A stretch of DNA of 46,376 nt, taken from contig CAAGGR010000131.1 of assembly GCA_900769445.1 (NCBI GenBank), positions 1 through 46,376 on the forward strand, read 5' to 3'. Of the stretch, positions 25,066 through 32,570 are shown piece by piece. Position numbers and translations under genes: made by a program. The notes beneath the pieces were generated by a model that saw only the letters and a list, made by a program, of their open reading frames with translations, had not been told where the DNA came from and searched no databases. The first letter of the stretch is position 1, and every line of letters starts with the position of its first letter. The stretch comes from an uncultured Alistipes sp. GTDB taxonomy: Bacteria > Bacteroidota > Bacteroidia > Bacteroidales > Rikenellaceae.

Positions 25066-25503
25066 ATGAAATACGCAATTATCTCTACAGAGAAGGGCGA
25101 TATGAAGGCGGAGCTATATGAGAAGGAGACCCCTATCGCAGTTGGCAACTTTGTAAAGCTTGCCGAGAGCCACTTCTACGACGCCCTAACATTCCACCGC
25201 GTTATTCCAGACTTCGTAATTCAGGGCGGTTGTCCTAAGGGCGATGGCACTGGTGGCCCTGGTTACACTATCCCTTGCGAGACACGCGCCGAGCGTCAGT
25301 ACCACGATCGTGGTGTTCTCTCTATGGCGCACCGAGGCCCTAACACTGGCGGCTCACAGTTCTTTATCTGCCACAACCGTATGAACACCCAGCACCTCGA
25401 CGGTGTTCACACCTGCTTTGGCAAGGTTGTAGAGGGCGTAGATGTTATCGATGATATTCGTCCTGGCGACCTTATCCTCTCTATCACAATCGTAGAGGAG
25501 TAG
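25066..25503 (+). CDS. Cyclophilin-type peptidyl-prolyl cis-trans isomerase
   Basis: A 145-residue cytoplasmic cyclophilin without a signal peptide. The active-site signature is intact: FHRVIPDFVIQGG (catalytic Arg in FHRV), GVLSMAHRGPNTGGSQFFIC and LDGVHTCFGKV. It assists protein folding by isomerising Xaa-Pro bonds. It is followed four bases later by the DAHP synthase gene, probably in the same transcript. Confidence 0.94.
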   Translation: MKYAIISTEKGDMKAELYEKETPIAVGNFVKLAESHFYDALTFHRVIPDFVIQGGCPKGDGTGGPGYTIPCETRAERQYHDRGVLSMAHRGPNTGGSQFFICHNRMNTQHLDGVHTCFGKVVEGVDVIDDIRPGDLILSITIVEE

Positions 25504-25507
25504 CCCC

Positions 25508-26563
25508 ATGAAAGACCTCAAACCCCTATTCTCGGAGATTAGCGCCGAGCCTCTATACATTGCAGGCCCCTGCAGTGCCGAGAGTCGTGAGCAGGTACTA
25601 ACTGCCGCTCGCGATATCGCAGCTGCGGGCATCGGCATATTCCGTGCTGGCGTATGGAAGCCTCGCACCAAGCCAGGCTCCTTCGAGGGCATAGGCATAG
25701 AGGCGTTGGAGTGGTTGCGCGAGGCTCAGGAGAGTTATGGGTTAAAGGTTATCACCGAGGTTGCAACACCAGAACACCTCGAAGAGGCTCTTAAGAGTGG
25801 TGTTGATGGTGTCTGGATAGGTGCGCGCACCACAACAAACCCCTTTGCTACACAGCAAATTGCGGATGCGTTGCGTGGCGTAGACATTGCAGTAATGCTC
25901 AAGAACCCCGTTATCCCAGATGTAGACCTCTGGGTAGGTGCTATCGAGCGAATATATAATAGCGGTGTTCGTCGTCTTGCGGCTATACATCGTGGCTTCG
26001 GCACACAACAGACAACACTCTACCGCAACGACCCACACTGGTCAGTACCTATAGAGCTACACCGTCGTCTGCCAGAGTTGACCATCATCTCCGACCCAAG
26101 CCATATTGGCGGTCATCGCGACCTTATCGCACAGCTATCGCAGCAGGCTCTCGACATCGGCTTCTCGGGTCTAATGATAGAGTGCCACCCTACGCCAAAC
26201 TGCGCACTAAGTGATGCAGCACAGCAGATAACACCTGCCGAGCTGAAGGATCTATTGACAAGGTTGCAGTGGCGTCGCACACCTGTAGGCAGAGATGCAC
26301 TAAGTGAGTATCGACTACATATCGACTCTATCGACAATCGCATTGTAGAGTTGTTGGCCGAGCGTATGGATGTGGCACGTGCCATTGGAGAGTATAAGCA
26401 TGCACATAATATGGCAGTCGTACAGCACGATCGCTACAACGAATTGCTCATTGCTGCGGAGGCTCGCGCCGAGGCGATGGACTTATCGCCACGATTTATA
26501 AGTCAGATTTTCAGCGCCATCCACGAGGAGTCGGTGCGACAGCAGTTGGATAAGCAGAAGTAG
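25508..26563 (+). CDS. Bifunctional DAHP synthase / chorismate mutase
   Basis: A 351-residue fusion. Residues 1-255 are the class I, KDO8P-synthase-like (beta type) 3-deoxy-7-phosphoheptulonate synthase, with IAGPCSAES near 18-26, KPRTKPGSFEG, AVMLKNP, IHRGFGTQQTTLYRN and DPSHIGGHRDL. Residues 265-345 are an AroQ-type chorismate mutase (YRLHIDSIDNRIVELLAER, ARAIGEYKH). The protein links entry into the shikimate pathway with the branch to phenylalanine and tyrosine, and the mutase domain usually confers feedback control by prephenate or chorismate. The same domain order is common in Bacteroidota. Confidence 0.95.
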   Translation: MKDLKPLFSEISAEPLYIAGPCSAESREQVLTAARDIAAAGIGIFRAGVWKPRTKPGSFEGIGIEALEWLREAQESYGLKVITEVATPEHLEEALKSGVDGVWIGARTTTNPFATQQIADALRGVDIAVMLKNPVIPDVDLWVGAIERIYNSGVRRLAAIHRGFGTQQTTLYRNDPHWSVPIELHRRLPELTIISDPSHIGGHRDLIAQLSQQALDIGFSGLMIECHPTPNCALSDAAQQITPAELKDLLTRLQWRRTPVGRDALSEYRLHIDSIDNRIVELLAERMDVARAIGEYKHAHNMAVVQHDRYNELLIAAEARAEAMDLSPRFISQIFSAIHEESVRQQLDKQK

Positions 26564-26593
26564 CGGCTTATTGAGCTTATTGGGAACAAAATA

Positions 26594-26630
26594 AATGGGG
26601 CGCATCCTTGTTGGATACGCCCCATTATTT
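26594..26630. terminator. Bidirectional terminator between convergent genes
   Basis: Arms AATGGGGCG (26594-26602) and CGCCCCATT (26618-26626), extended by ATCC/GGAT after a one-base mismatch, with a short loop. T-rich on the + side (ATTTTAATTT) and with an ATTTATTTTG run on the - side. It serves the DAHP synthase gene and the small lipoprotein gene. Confidence 0.8.
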
Positions 26631-26644
26631 TAATTTGGCGGAGA

Positions 26645-26875
26645 TTACTCAGCAACCTCAACCACCTCAGCCTCAACTACCTCAGCTGTCTCAGCGCAGC
26701 ACTCGCAGCACTCCTTAGCCTCAACACACTCCTCGCAAGCCTCCTTCTCAGCGCACTCTGCACAGCACTCAGTTGCAACCTGCTCCTCAGCGTTGTTAGC
26801 CTTCTTATTCTGACCACCACAAGCAACCATTGCTACAGCAGCAAACAAAACTGCCAATGTAAAAATCTTCTTCAT
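26645..26875 (-). CDS. Small Cys/Glu-rich lipoprotein
   Basis: A 76-residue protein from the ATG at 26875 (an upstream in-frame TTG is less likely). The type II signal peptide ends VAMVAC, with lipidated Cys19. After a short linker (GGQNKKANNAEEQ) the mature part is almost only Cys, Glu, Ala, Lys and Val, with nine cysteines in CC, CxxC-like and CCECC clusters. This suggests metal or haem-free redox binding, or disulfide cross-linking in the periplasm, but no named family is recognised. The low-complexity composition could also reflect repeat-driven evolution. It has its own consensus promoter. Confidence 0.75.
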   Translation of the reverse strand: MKKIFTLAVLFAAVAMVACGGQNKKANNAEEQVATECCAECAEKEACEECVEAKECCECCAETAEVVEAEVVEVAE

Positions 26876-26944
26876 AATTAACAAGTTTATTAAATAAGTT
26901 AAAATCTGTCGTTTATAAGATATTGGATATACTTATCACGATGA

Positions 26945-26975
26945 CAAAAGTAACAAATATTTTCTATTATTCAAA
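26945..26975 (-). promoter_or_regulatory. Promoter of the Cys/Glu-rich lipoprotein
   Basis: On the minus strand TTTG (26972-26975), 19 bases, TACTTTTG (26945-26952), a full match to the TTTG/TAnnTTTG consensus. Confidence 0.7.
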
Positions 26976-27007
26976 CTTTTTGAACAAAAATTTATCTTTT
27001 ATGGCAA

Positions 27008-27511
27008 TTATTCCTCTATAACCATAGGGAGCGAGAGGCTATCCACAGGCTCGACCACGGCTGTTAAAGGGGTTGTTAGTGCCTCCAAGGCGATGCTCTC
27101 ACGACGTGGGAACGCCTTGGGGTAATTGGCCAAAATCTTCGCCATAAGAATCTGTGCCTCCTCCATAGATAGGCAGTCGCCCACCGATACCTTAAAGTAT
27201 GGACTCTCGTAGACTAAGTATGCGTTAATGCGTGGATAGAGCGCCTTAAACTCCTGAAGCACAGTCTCCGCATTATCGCCAGCATACTGACCATTATCCG
27301 AGAAGATAACAATACGGAAACCACTAACCTCCTTACTACGGTGCTGTGCCTCGACAGCCATAACGGCCTCGCTAACGCCTTCACCCTCAACAACAACGAC
27401 GCTACCGCCGCTCTCCGCAGCGTTAAGCAGACCACGTCTTAACTGCTCCACACTCTGCGCCGAGGCAGACAAGCTACAGCAGAGGGCAAAAAGAAAAACA
27501 AAGTATCTCAT
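27008..27511 (-). CDS. Secreted protein with a SPOR-like domain
   Basis: A 167-residue protein with a type I signal peptide (cleavage probably after SASAQ). Residues 63-140 have the SPOR-like layout seen in Bacteroidota: RIVIFSDNGQYAGDNAETV, then YLVYESPYFKVSVGDCLSMEEAQ and a final KILANYPKAF. SPOR domains bind denuded peptidoglycan glycan strands, so a periplasmic wall-associated role is plausible. The SPOR assignment rests on pattern rather than search. It is last in the menG cluster, 14 bases after the preceding secreted protein gene. Confidence 0.7.
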   Translation of the reverse strand: MRYFVFLFALCCSLSASAQSVEQLRRGLLNAAESGGSVVVVEGEGVSEAVMAVEAQHRSKEVSGFRIVIFSDNGQYAGDNAETVLQEFKALYPRINAYLVYESPYFKVSVGDCLSMEEAQILMAKILANYPKAFPRRESIALEALTTPLTAVVEPVDSLSLPMVIEE

Positions 27512-27525
27512 ACTCTCCTAAATTA

Positions 27526-28038
27526 CTAATCTAAAAGTTGTTTTAAGACTCCAATCTCGCTATCGGGCATCGATAGCTGACTCAATAGCACCGACACAGG
27601 TATACCCTCCTCGGCAAATGTGCGCTTAAAGAGCGGTGTTCCCGCGCGCAGGGTGTAGCTAATAGTTATATCATCTCTATCTCCTACTGCCATGCGCCCG
27701 ATAATACCCACTATCGAGAAGAGCGAGTGCGAGGTTATACGTATTGGCACCAACACCTCCCCTGTACTCTTGCGGGGTACTACAACTCGATCCCTTAGCG
27801 ACAGCGTGAGGCGCTTTGTGCCATCAACAAAGATATCTACCTCTGCCTCAGCAACAACCATACGCCAACAACCGCGGTTAGTTACCTCGACCCAGAGGTT
27901 CATACCCGACGTCGAAAGGTGTGTAACGCGCTCAAAACCCTCAAAGGCTACGCGCTCCTTAACGCCACAAGCATCAACGCGCACAGCTGAGAGCAGTGCG
28001 ACTACCGCAACCAGCACTATTTGTTGCCACCTCTGCAT
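27526..28038 (-). CDS. Secreted LEA2-like beta-rich protein, unknown function
   Basis: A 170-residue protein with an N-terminal signal or anchor segment (IVLVAVVALLSAVRVDAC). The mature part is beta-rich (VEVTNRGCWRMVVAEAEVDIF, TLSLRDRVVVPRKSTGEVLVPI), resembling the LEA14/WHy fold of Bacteroidota secreted proteins. The Cys at the end of the signal could be a lipobox (VDAC), though D at -2 is unusual. It lies 6 bases after menG and 14 bases before the SPOR-like gene. Confidence 0.6.
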   Translation of the reverse strand: MQRWQQIVLVAVVALLSAVRVDACGVKERVAFEGFERVTHLSTSGMNLWVEVTNRGCWRMVVAEAEVDIFVDGTKRLTLSLRDRVVVPRKSTGEVLVPIRITSHSLFSIVGIIGRMAVGDRDDITISYTLRAGTPLFKRTFAEEGIPVSVLLSQLSMPDSEIGVLKQLLD

Positions 28039-28044
28039 AGTCTA

Positions 28045-28764
28045 CTATTTTGTTGCATCGTAGATATATGCGATACCGAAGCTCTGCGAGCGAGTCTTAA
28101 CCCTCACAAAGCCCACACCGCGCAACATCTCGGCGAAACGCTCAGGTGCTGGGAACTCCTCAACCGAATCGGGGAGGTAGGTATAGGCCTGCTTATCCTT
28201 TGAAATCATACCACCTATACGGGGCAAAAGACGGTGTGCATACTGGCTATAGACCCAACGCACAAGCCTATTCTTAGGCATCGAGAACTCCAATACAACT
28301 AACTTACCCCCAGGCTTCAGTGTGCGATATATCTCACTAAGGCCACGCTCGATATTCTCGAAGTTGCGCACACCAAAGGCTACCGTAGCAGCATCTATAC
28401 TCTCTGAAGCGACCATATCGAGATTCTCGGCATCACCCTTCTCGAGCATTATACGCTCCTGCAAGCCCAGCTTCTCCACCTTACGACGCGCCACCGCAAG
28501 CATCTCCTCCGAGAGGTCGACACCCAATATCTGGGTGCGGTCAACGCGCTCAGCCATAGCAATAGCCAAGTCGCCAGTGCCTGTTGCCACATCCATAATC
28601 TTATGCGCCTTCGCACGACGCACAATGCGCATCACACGACGACGCCACACACGGTCTATGTTTAGCGACATAATATGGTTTAGCTTGTCATATGTAGGTG
28701 CGATGTTATCGAACATCTGCTCCACCTGCTCCTTCTTACTCTGCTCCTCGTTATATGGTTTCAT
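28045..28764 (-). CDS. menG: Demethylmenaquinone methyltransferase
   Basis: A 239-residue SAM-dependent methyltransferase of the UbiE/MenG group that makes menaquinone from demethylmenaquinone at the membrane. Motifs are MFDNIAPTYDKLNHIMSLN near 17-35, the SAM site DVATGTGDLA at 58-67, GVDLSEEMLAVAR, VAFGVRNFENIERGLSEI and KLVVLEFSMP. Bacteroidales respire through menaquinone only, hence menG rather than ubiE. It sits between the LolC/E permease and two secreted protein genes. Confidence 0.93.
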   Translation of the reverse strand: MKPYNEEQSKKEQVEQMFDNIAPTYDKLNHIMSLNIDRVWRRRVMRIVRRAKAHKIMDVATGTGDLAIAMAERVDRTQILGVDLSEEMLAVARRKVEKLGLQERIMLEKGDAENLDMVASESIDAATVAFGVRNFENIERGLSEIYRTLKPGGKLVVLEFSMPKNRLVRWVYSQYAHRLLPRIGGMISKDKQAYTYLPDSVEEFPAPERFAEMLRGVGFVRVKTRSQSFGIAYIYDATK

Positions 28765-28774
28765 AACTTAAATT

Positions 28775-30010
28775 TTACTCATAACGCATTATGGTTGACG
28801 GCGATATATGTGTCGACAGGGTTGCGGGGATAAGCATAAAGAGTAGCGTTGCCACCATAACACCCACAACAGCCAATATCCACCAGCCCCAGCACATCGC
28901 CGCAGGCACAGCATCAAGCAGATAACCCTCCGAAGGTAACGGTATAACATGCCAAACGTGCTGCACTACAACCAACACAAGACCTATCAAGACACCCCAC
29001 ACGACACCCCTTCGCAAGATAAATAACGCACGGAACACGAAGAGTCGTATAACCGAGCCTCGACGCATACCTAAAGCGCGTAGCTGACCTATCATACGCT
29101 GACGCTCTAAGACGATGATTAGTAGCGAGGTAGTCATATTAAGTAGCGCCACAATAAGCATAATCACAACCACCACCAACGCTGTAACATCGTGCGTCGC
29201 CAACCAACCAAAGATATGTGGGAAGATGCGCTGCATGGAGAAGGCCTCGATATTTATTCCCTCTTCGAAGTATAGCTCTAACGTTTTATGGTCGAAATCT
29301 TCGGCAAAGAGTTCGGCATCTACACCCTCCTTAAGCCAGAGGTCGTAACCCGTAATCATATCCTCGTTATATAGGCGCGCCACATTTCGGATATCAGTTA
29401 TAGCATAGCTATTGTCGATAAACTCCACGCCCGTATTGTAGAGTCCCGACAGCACAAATCTATCACGCAGAACACCACTCTCGCCATCCATAAAGACCAT
29501 CTCGATACGGTCGCCCACTTGCACATCCATTTTATGCGCCACACGCTCCGATAGCATAATCTCCTTCTTGCGTGGCTCGCCACCAAGCGTTGGCAGATGA
29601 CCCTCAACAATGCGCTCGGCATAGAAATCGGTGTTGTAGAGACTATCAACACCCTTTAGAAGGATGCCTACAATATTGTCATCGCTCTTTAGCACACCCT
29701 CCTTTGTGGTAAAGCAACTCTTGCGCTCAATACGTTCATCCATCAACAGAGCATCTACAGCCGCACTGCGAGGCACTCCCACATTCGACACCACACCCCC
29801 ACTATGTGGCGCTGTGATAGCCACATCAGCTGTAGCCCCTGAGATGAGGTGTTGCAAATCATGCTTAAAGCCTATAACCACCGAGAGAGTGATGATAATA
29901 ACAGCGAGGCTTACAGCGGTGGCCACCACAGCCACGCGCTCCATAACGCCCGCCTTATTTCCCCTCTCTTGCTTAGAGAGTCTTTGTGCTATGTAATACT
30001 CGGTCTTCAC
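28775..30010 (-). CDS. LolC/LolE-type ABC transporter permease
   Basis: A 411-residue MacB/FtsX-fold permease. One membrane segment near residues 25-48 (VAVVATAVSLAVIIITLSVV) is followed by a roughly 220-residue periplasmic domain and three more segments (TALVVVVIMLIVALLNM, a region near 330, and MCWGWWILAVVGVMVATLLF). The QLRALGMRRGSVIRLF coupling helix is typical of lipoprotein-releasing LolC/E subunits. The ATPase (LolD) is not in the window; a second permease of this type lies at 39754. The start is a GTG at 30010, supported by the family-like N-terminus YYIAQRLS. A -7-like element lies only six bases upstream. Confidence 0.85.
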   Translation of the reverse strand: MKTEYYIAQRLSKQERGNKAGVMERVAVVATAVSLAVIIITLSVVIGFKHDLQHLISGATADVAITAPHSGGVVSNVGVPRSAAVDALLMDERIERKSCFTTKEGVLKSDDNIVGILLKGVDSLYNTDFYAERIVEGHLPTLGGEPRKKEIMLSERVAHKMDVQVGDRIEMVFMDGESGVLRDRFVLSGLYNTGVEFIDNSYAITDIRNVARLYNEDMITGYDLWLKEGVDAELFAEDFDHKTLELYFEEGINIEAFSMQRIFPHIFGWLATHDVTALVVVVIMLIVALLNMTTSLLIIVLERQRMIGQLRALGMRRGSVIRLFVFRALFILRRGVVWGVLIGLVLVVVQHVWHVIPLPSEGYLLDAVPAAMCWGWWILAVVGVMVATLLFMLIPATLSTHISPSTIMRYE

Positions 30011-30015
30011 AACGG

Positions 30016-30023
30016 CAAAGATA
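30016..30023 (-). promoter_or_regulatory. -7-like element abutting the permease start codon
   Basis: TATCTTTG on the minus strand, six bases from the GTG start. If functional, the transcript would be leaderless or nearly so; no -33 TTTG is evident, so it may be chance. Confidence 0.35.
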
Positions 30024-30041
30024 AGAAAAAAATAGTAATTA

Positions 30042-30117
30042 GGGGTTATTAAGGGTTATTAAGGGCTATTAGGGTTATTAAGGGGCAACCGTTAATATCC
30101 TTTAAGTCCCCTTAATA
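30042..30117. repeat. Short GGGTTATTAA direct repeats and a flanking inverted repeat
   Basis: Four imperfect copies of GGGTTATTAA (30042-30085) run head to tail, followed by an inverted match CCCCTTAAT (30108-30116) to ATTAAGGGG (about 30077-30085). The tract occupies most of the 135 bases between recO and the permease gene. A related GGTTATTA/GATTAAGGGA sequence occurs at 32450-32475. Confidence 0.6.
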
Positions 30118-30145
30118 TCCTTTTATCGCCATTAGATTTGCGCCC

Positions 30146-30874
30146 TTAAAACACCTCCCTCAGTATGCGCAGCGACTCCACCGAATGTATCGCGTCGAAG
30201 TGAAAGGCATAATAACGAAGCATAGCATCGAGGAAGGATGAACGCTCGTTGTGGTTGAGACCAATCTCACCAAGATAGCGGACATCACACTCTAACATAT
30301 CGTGGAGAATACGGGCATTCTCGGGCGCAAGAGCCATGCTTGGGAAGAGTGCATGAGTGGTAAAATGTCCCTCACGAATATCAAACCACGCACCATCAAC
30401 ATACTCATTATCAGGAGCAAAACCAAGCAAGCGGCTTAGGTTTGCAAGAAACCATAGATGGAAGTTAGAGATACCCTCCTCGAGAACATCCAAAGCACCC
30501 ACCGATGCCCAGACAAAATCGAACAACTCTGATGACTGCTCGTTGTCCTTAATAAAGCGATACAATACCTCCGCCATAAAGAGCGCCATCGTAGACTTGC
30601 GCACATCAAAAGGCGTGGAGTGTAGCACGATGCCAGGTGTTAAATCCTTCATACGATGCATCGACATCTTTGACGACACAAGCCCCTCAAACTCAACAGC
30701 AAACATCGGTTGCAGCATCGCCATTTTCGACCCTTTTGCTGTAGCGCGCAGACCCTGCACCATATAACTTTGGCGACCCGCCACATCGGTAAGCATATGC
30801 ACAATAACACCCTTCTCGCCATACTTGAGGGTGCCAAGCACTACGCCACGCGCCTTATACGACTTAAACGACAT
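30146..30874 (-). CDS. recO: DNA repair protein RecO
   Basis: A 242-residue RecO. The N-terminal OB fold is visible in KARGVVLGTLKYGEKGVIVHMLT (the family-typical start with 'x-x-x-V-L-x-x-x-x-Y-x-E'). The helical C-terminal part follows (LFMAEVLYRFIKDNEQSSELFDF, FHLWFLANLSRLLGF). The zinc-binding cysteines present in some RecO proteins are absent here, as in many Bacteroidota. RecO loads RecA on SSB-coated gaps with RecR. It starts 16 bases after the ispG stop and is probably co-transcribed. Confidence 0.88.
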   Translation of the reverse strand: MSFKSYKARGVVLGTLKYGEKGVIVHMLTDVAGRQSYMVQGLRATAKGSKMAMLQPMFAVEFEGLVSSKMSMHRMKDLTPGIVLHSTPFDVRKSTMALFMAEVLYRFIKDNEQSSELFDFVWASVGALDVLEEGISNFHLWFLANLSRLLGFAPDNEYVDGAWFDIREGHFTTHALFPSMALAPENARILHDMLECDVRYLGEIGLNHNERSSFLDAMLRYYAFHFDAIHSVESLRILREVF

Positions 30875-30890
30875 CGGGAGCTACTATACT

Positions 30891-32378
30891 TTATAGTTGA
30901 TGTTCTGGATCGTGCCAGCGACCATCACGCTTGATGATATTGATAAGGTGGTCTATAGCCTCGCTCTGGTGGATATTGCGCTCCACGACCTCCCTGCCAC
31001 GATAGAGAGTAATATGCTCTGGCGACGAGCCTACATAGCCATAGTCGGCATCTGCCATCTCGCCAGGGCCATTTACAATGCAGCCCATAACACCAATTTT
31101 CAAATCCTTGAGGTGTGAGGTGCGCGCCTTTATCTGTGCCAACGTGGCCTGTATATCGTAGAGGGTGCGACCACAACTTGGACATGCAATATACTCTGTA
31201 CGCGAGAAACGCAGACGTGATGCCTGCAACAACATAAGCTCTATATCCCTTATCTCCGCCTCGCTCAAGGCTGGGGCATCAATCCAAACACCCTCGGCAA
31301 GGCCATCTATAAGCAGACCTCCCATATCTATAGCCGCATATATCGCCACACGCTCCTTGTCGCTCTCCTCATAGCGACGACGCAACACCACAGGAGCGCT
31401 ATCCGAGCTATTTAGTATCGCTGCGCGCCACTCATGCGTAGGGTTTGCCGAGTGCGCATCGAGAACTCTATACTCCGACGTTATCTCGCTGTGAATGATA
31501 GGCTTTGCTGATGTGCGAGCGCGAAATTCAGTAGGCAAATGGTTAGCCACACACTCAAACCCACCCTCGCGCTTAGCGATGTAATCCACAATCATACGAC
31601 CTACAGGCACCTCATTTTCAGGGGCTTCGGTAAGCGACACACGCAACGTATCACCAATACCGTCGGCAAGCAGTGTGCCGATGCCAACAGCACTCTTAAT
31701 GCGACCCTCGATGCCATCGCCAGCCTCCGTAACGCCCAAGTGCAGAGGATAGGTCATACCTTCGCGCTCCATAGCCTCCACCAAGAGACGGTAGGCGTGT
31801 ACCATAACGCGAGTATTGCTCGACTTCATCGATACAACAACATTGTCGAACTGCTCCGCACGACACATCCTCAAAAATTCCATCGCCGAAGCCACCATAC
31901 CCTCTGGGGTATCGCCATACTCATCAAAGATGCGCTTTGCCAACGAGCCATGGTTGACACCTATACGCAGCGCCACACCGCGACGACGACATATCTCTAT
32001 CAGGCGACTAAGCTCGCCATTTGTAGTGCGGAAATTACCTGGATTTATACGCACCTTATCCACCACCTCGGCAGCCATCATCGCTATCTCGGGAGTAAAG
32101 TGAATATCGGCAACTATAGCAGTGTTAACACCCTGATTTTTAAGACTATCCATAATAGGTTGCAACGCCTCACCCTCACGCTTTCCCTGCGCCGTAAGAC
32201 GCACTATATCTGCCCCCCTATCGGCAATGCTTACCACCTGAGCTACGGTGCGCTCCACATCTGCTGTTGGGGTATTTGTCATCGACTGCACAGATATCGG
32301 GTTACCACCTCCAACCCTCACTCCCGCAAAGCTAACCTCATGAGTAGCTCTACGACTATATTTTAGTGTAATGCCCAT
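30891..32378 (-). CDS. ispG: 4-hydroxy-3-methylbut-2-enyl diphosphate synthase
   Basis: A 495-residue IspG (GcpE) of the MEP isoprenoid pathway. The TIM barrel is clear (VGGGNPISVQSMTNT, IVADIHFTP, KVRINPGNF, LRIGVNHGSL, LHLGVTEAGDG). The [4Fe-4S] ligands are Cys399 and Cys402 (CPSCGRTL) and Cys433 (GCIVNGPGE), with the catalytic Glu in the last motif. A roughly 100-residue insertion separates barrel and Fe-S domain, as in the long-form enzymes of Bacteroidota, though it is shorter than the usual 600-residue versions. It supplies isoprenoids for menaquinone (see menG downstream). Confidence 0.95.
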   Translation of the reverse strand: MGITLKYSRRATHEVSFAGVRVGGGNPISVQSMTNTPTADVERTVAQVVSIADRGADIVRLTAQGKREGEALQPIMDSLKNQGVNTAIVADIHFTPEIAMMAAEVVDKVRINPGNFRTTNGELSRLIEICRRRGVALRIGVNHGSLAKRIFDEYGDTPEGMVASAMEFLRMCRAEQFDNVVVSMKSSNTRVMVHAYRLLVEAMEREGMTYPLHLGVTEAGDGIEGRIKSAVGIGTLLADGIGDTLRVSLTEAPENEVPVGRMIVDYIAKREGGFECVANHLPTEFRARTSAKPIIHSEITSEYRVLDAHSANPTHEWRAAILNSSDSAPVVLRRRYEESDKERVAIYAAIDMGGLLIDGLAEGVWIDAPALSEAEIRDIELMLLQASRLRFSRTEYIACPSCGRTLYDIQATLAQIKARTSHLKDLKIGVMGCIVNGPGEMADADYGYVGSSPEHITLYRGREVVERNIHQSEAIDHLINIIKRDGRWHDPEHQL

Positions 32379-32398
32379 CTTTGAAAAAGTTTATAGGA

Positions 32399-32406
32399 CA
32401 AAGGTA
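32399..32406 (-). promoter_or_regulatory. -7 element of ispG
   Basis: TACCTTTG on the minus strand, 21 bases before the ispG start. Confidence 0.55.
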
Positions 32407-32427
32407 AGAAAAAAAGTGAGACTTTTT

Positions 32428-32503
32428 TAATTAGTGGCGAGGAATTAGTAATGGTTATTAGAGGTGATTAAGGGATTTTCCCTAAAACCTCTACTACTAA
32501 TTG
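32428..32503. repeat. Long imperfect inverted repeat in a divergent promoter region
   Basis: AATTAGTA...AGAGGT...AAGGGA on the left is mirrored by TCCCTA...ACCTCT...TACTAATT on the right around a short centre near 32475. It sits between the ispG and flippase promoters and contains GGTTATTA and GATTAAGGGA, related to the repeats at 30042-30117. Confidence 0.5.
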
Positions 32504-32531
32504 TAAAAATCGAGATTTTTACCTAACTTTG
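32500..32531 (+). promoter_or_regulatory. Promoter of the flippase-holB-folK gene run
   Basis: ATTG (32500-32503, one mismatch), 20 bases, TAACTTTG (32524-32531). Transcription would start near 32538, giving a 33-base leader to the ATG at 32571. Confidence 0.6.
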
Positions 32532-32570
32532 TCGCGATATGCGCATAAATAATAGGTGCGCACAAAAGAT

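Noticed and set aside
31539..32366. A 275-codon plus-strand frame opposite ispG.
   Set aside because: Antisense to an intact IspG with all Fe-S ligands; the translation is His/Thr-rich and of low plausibility.
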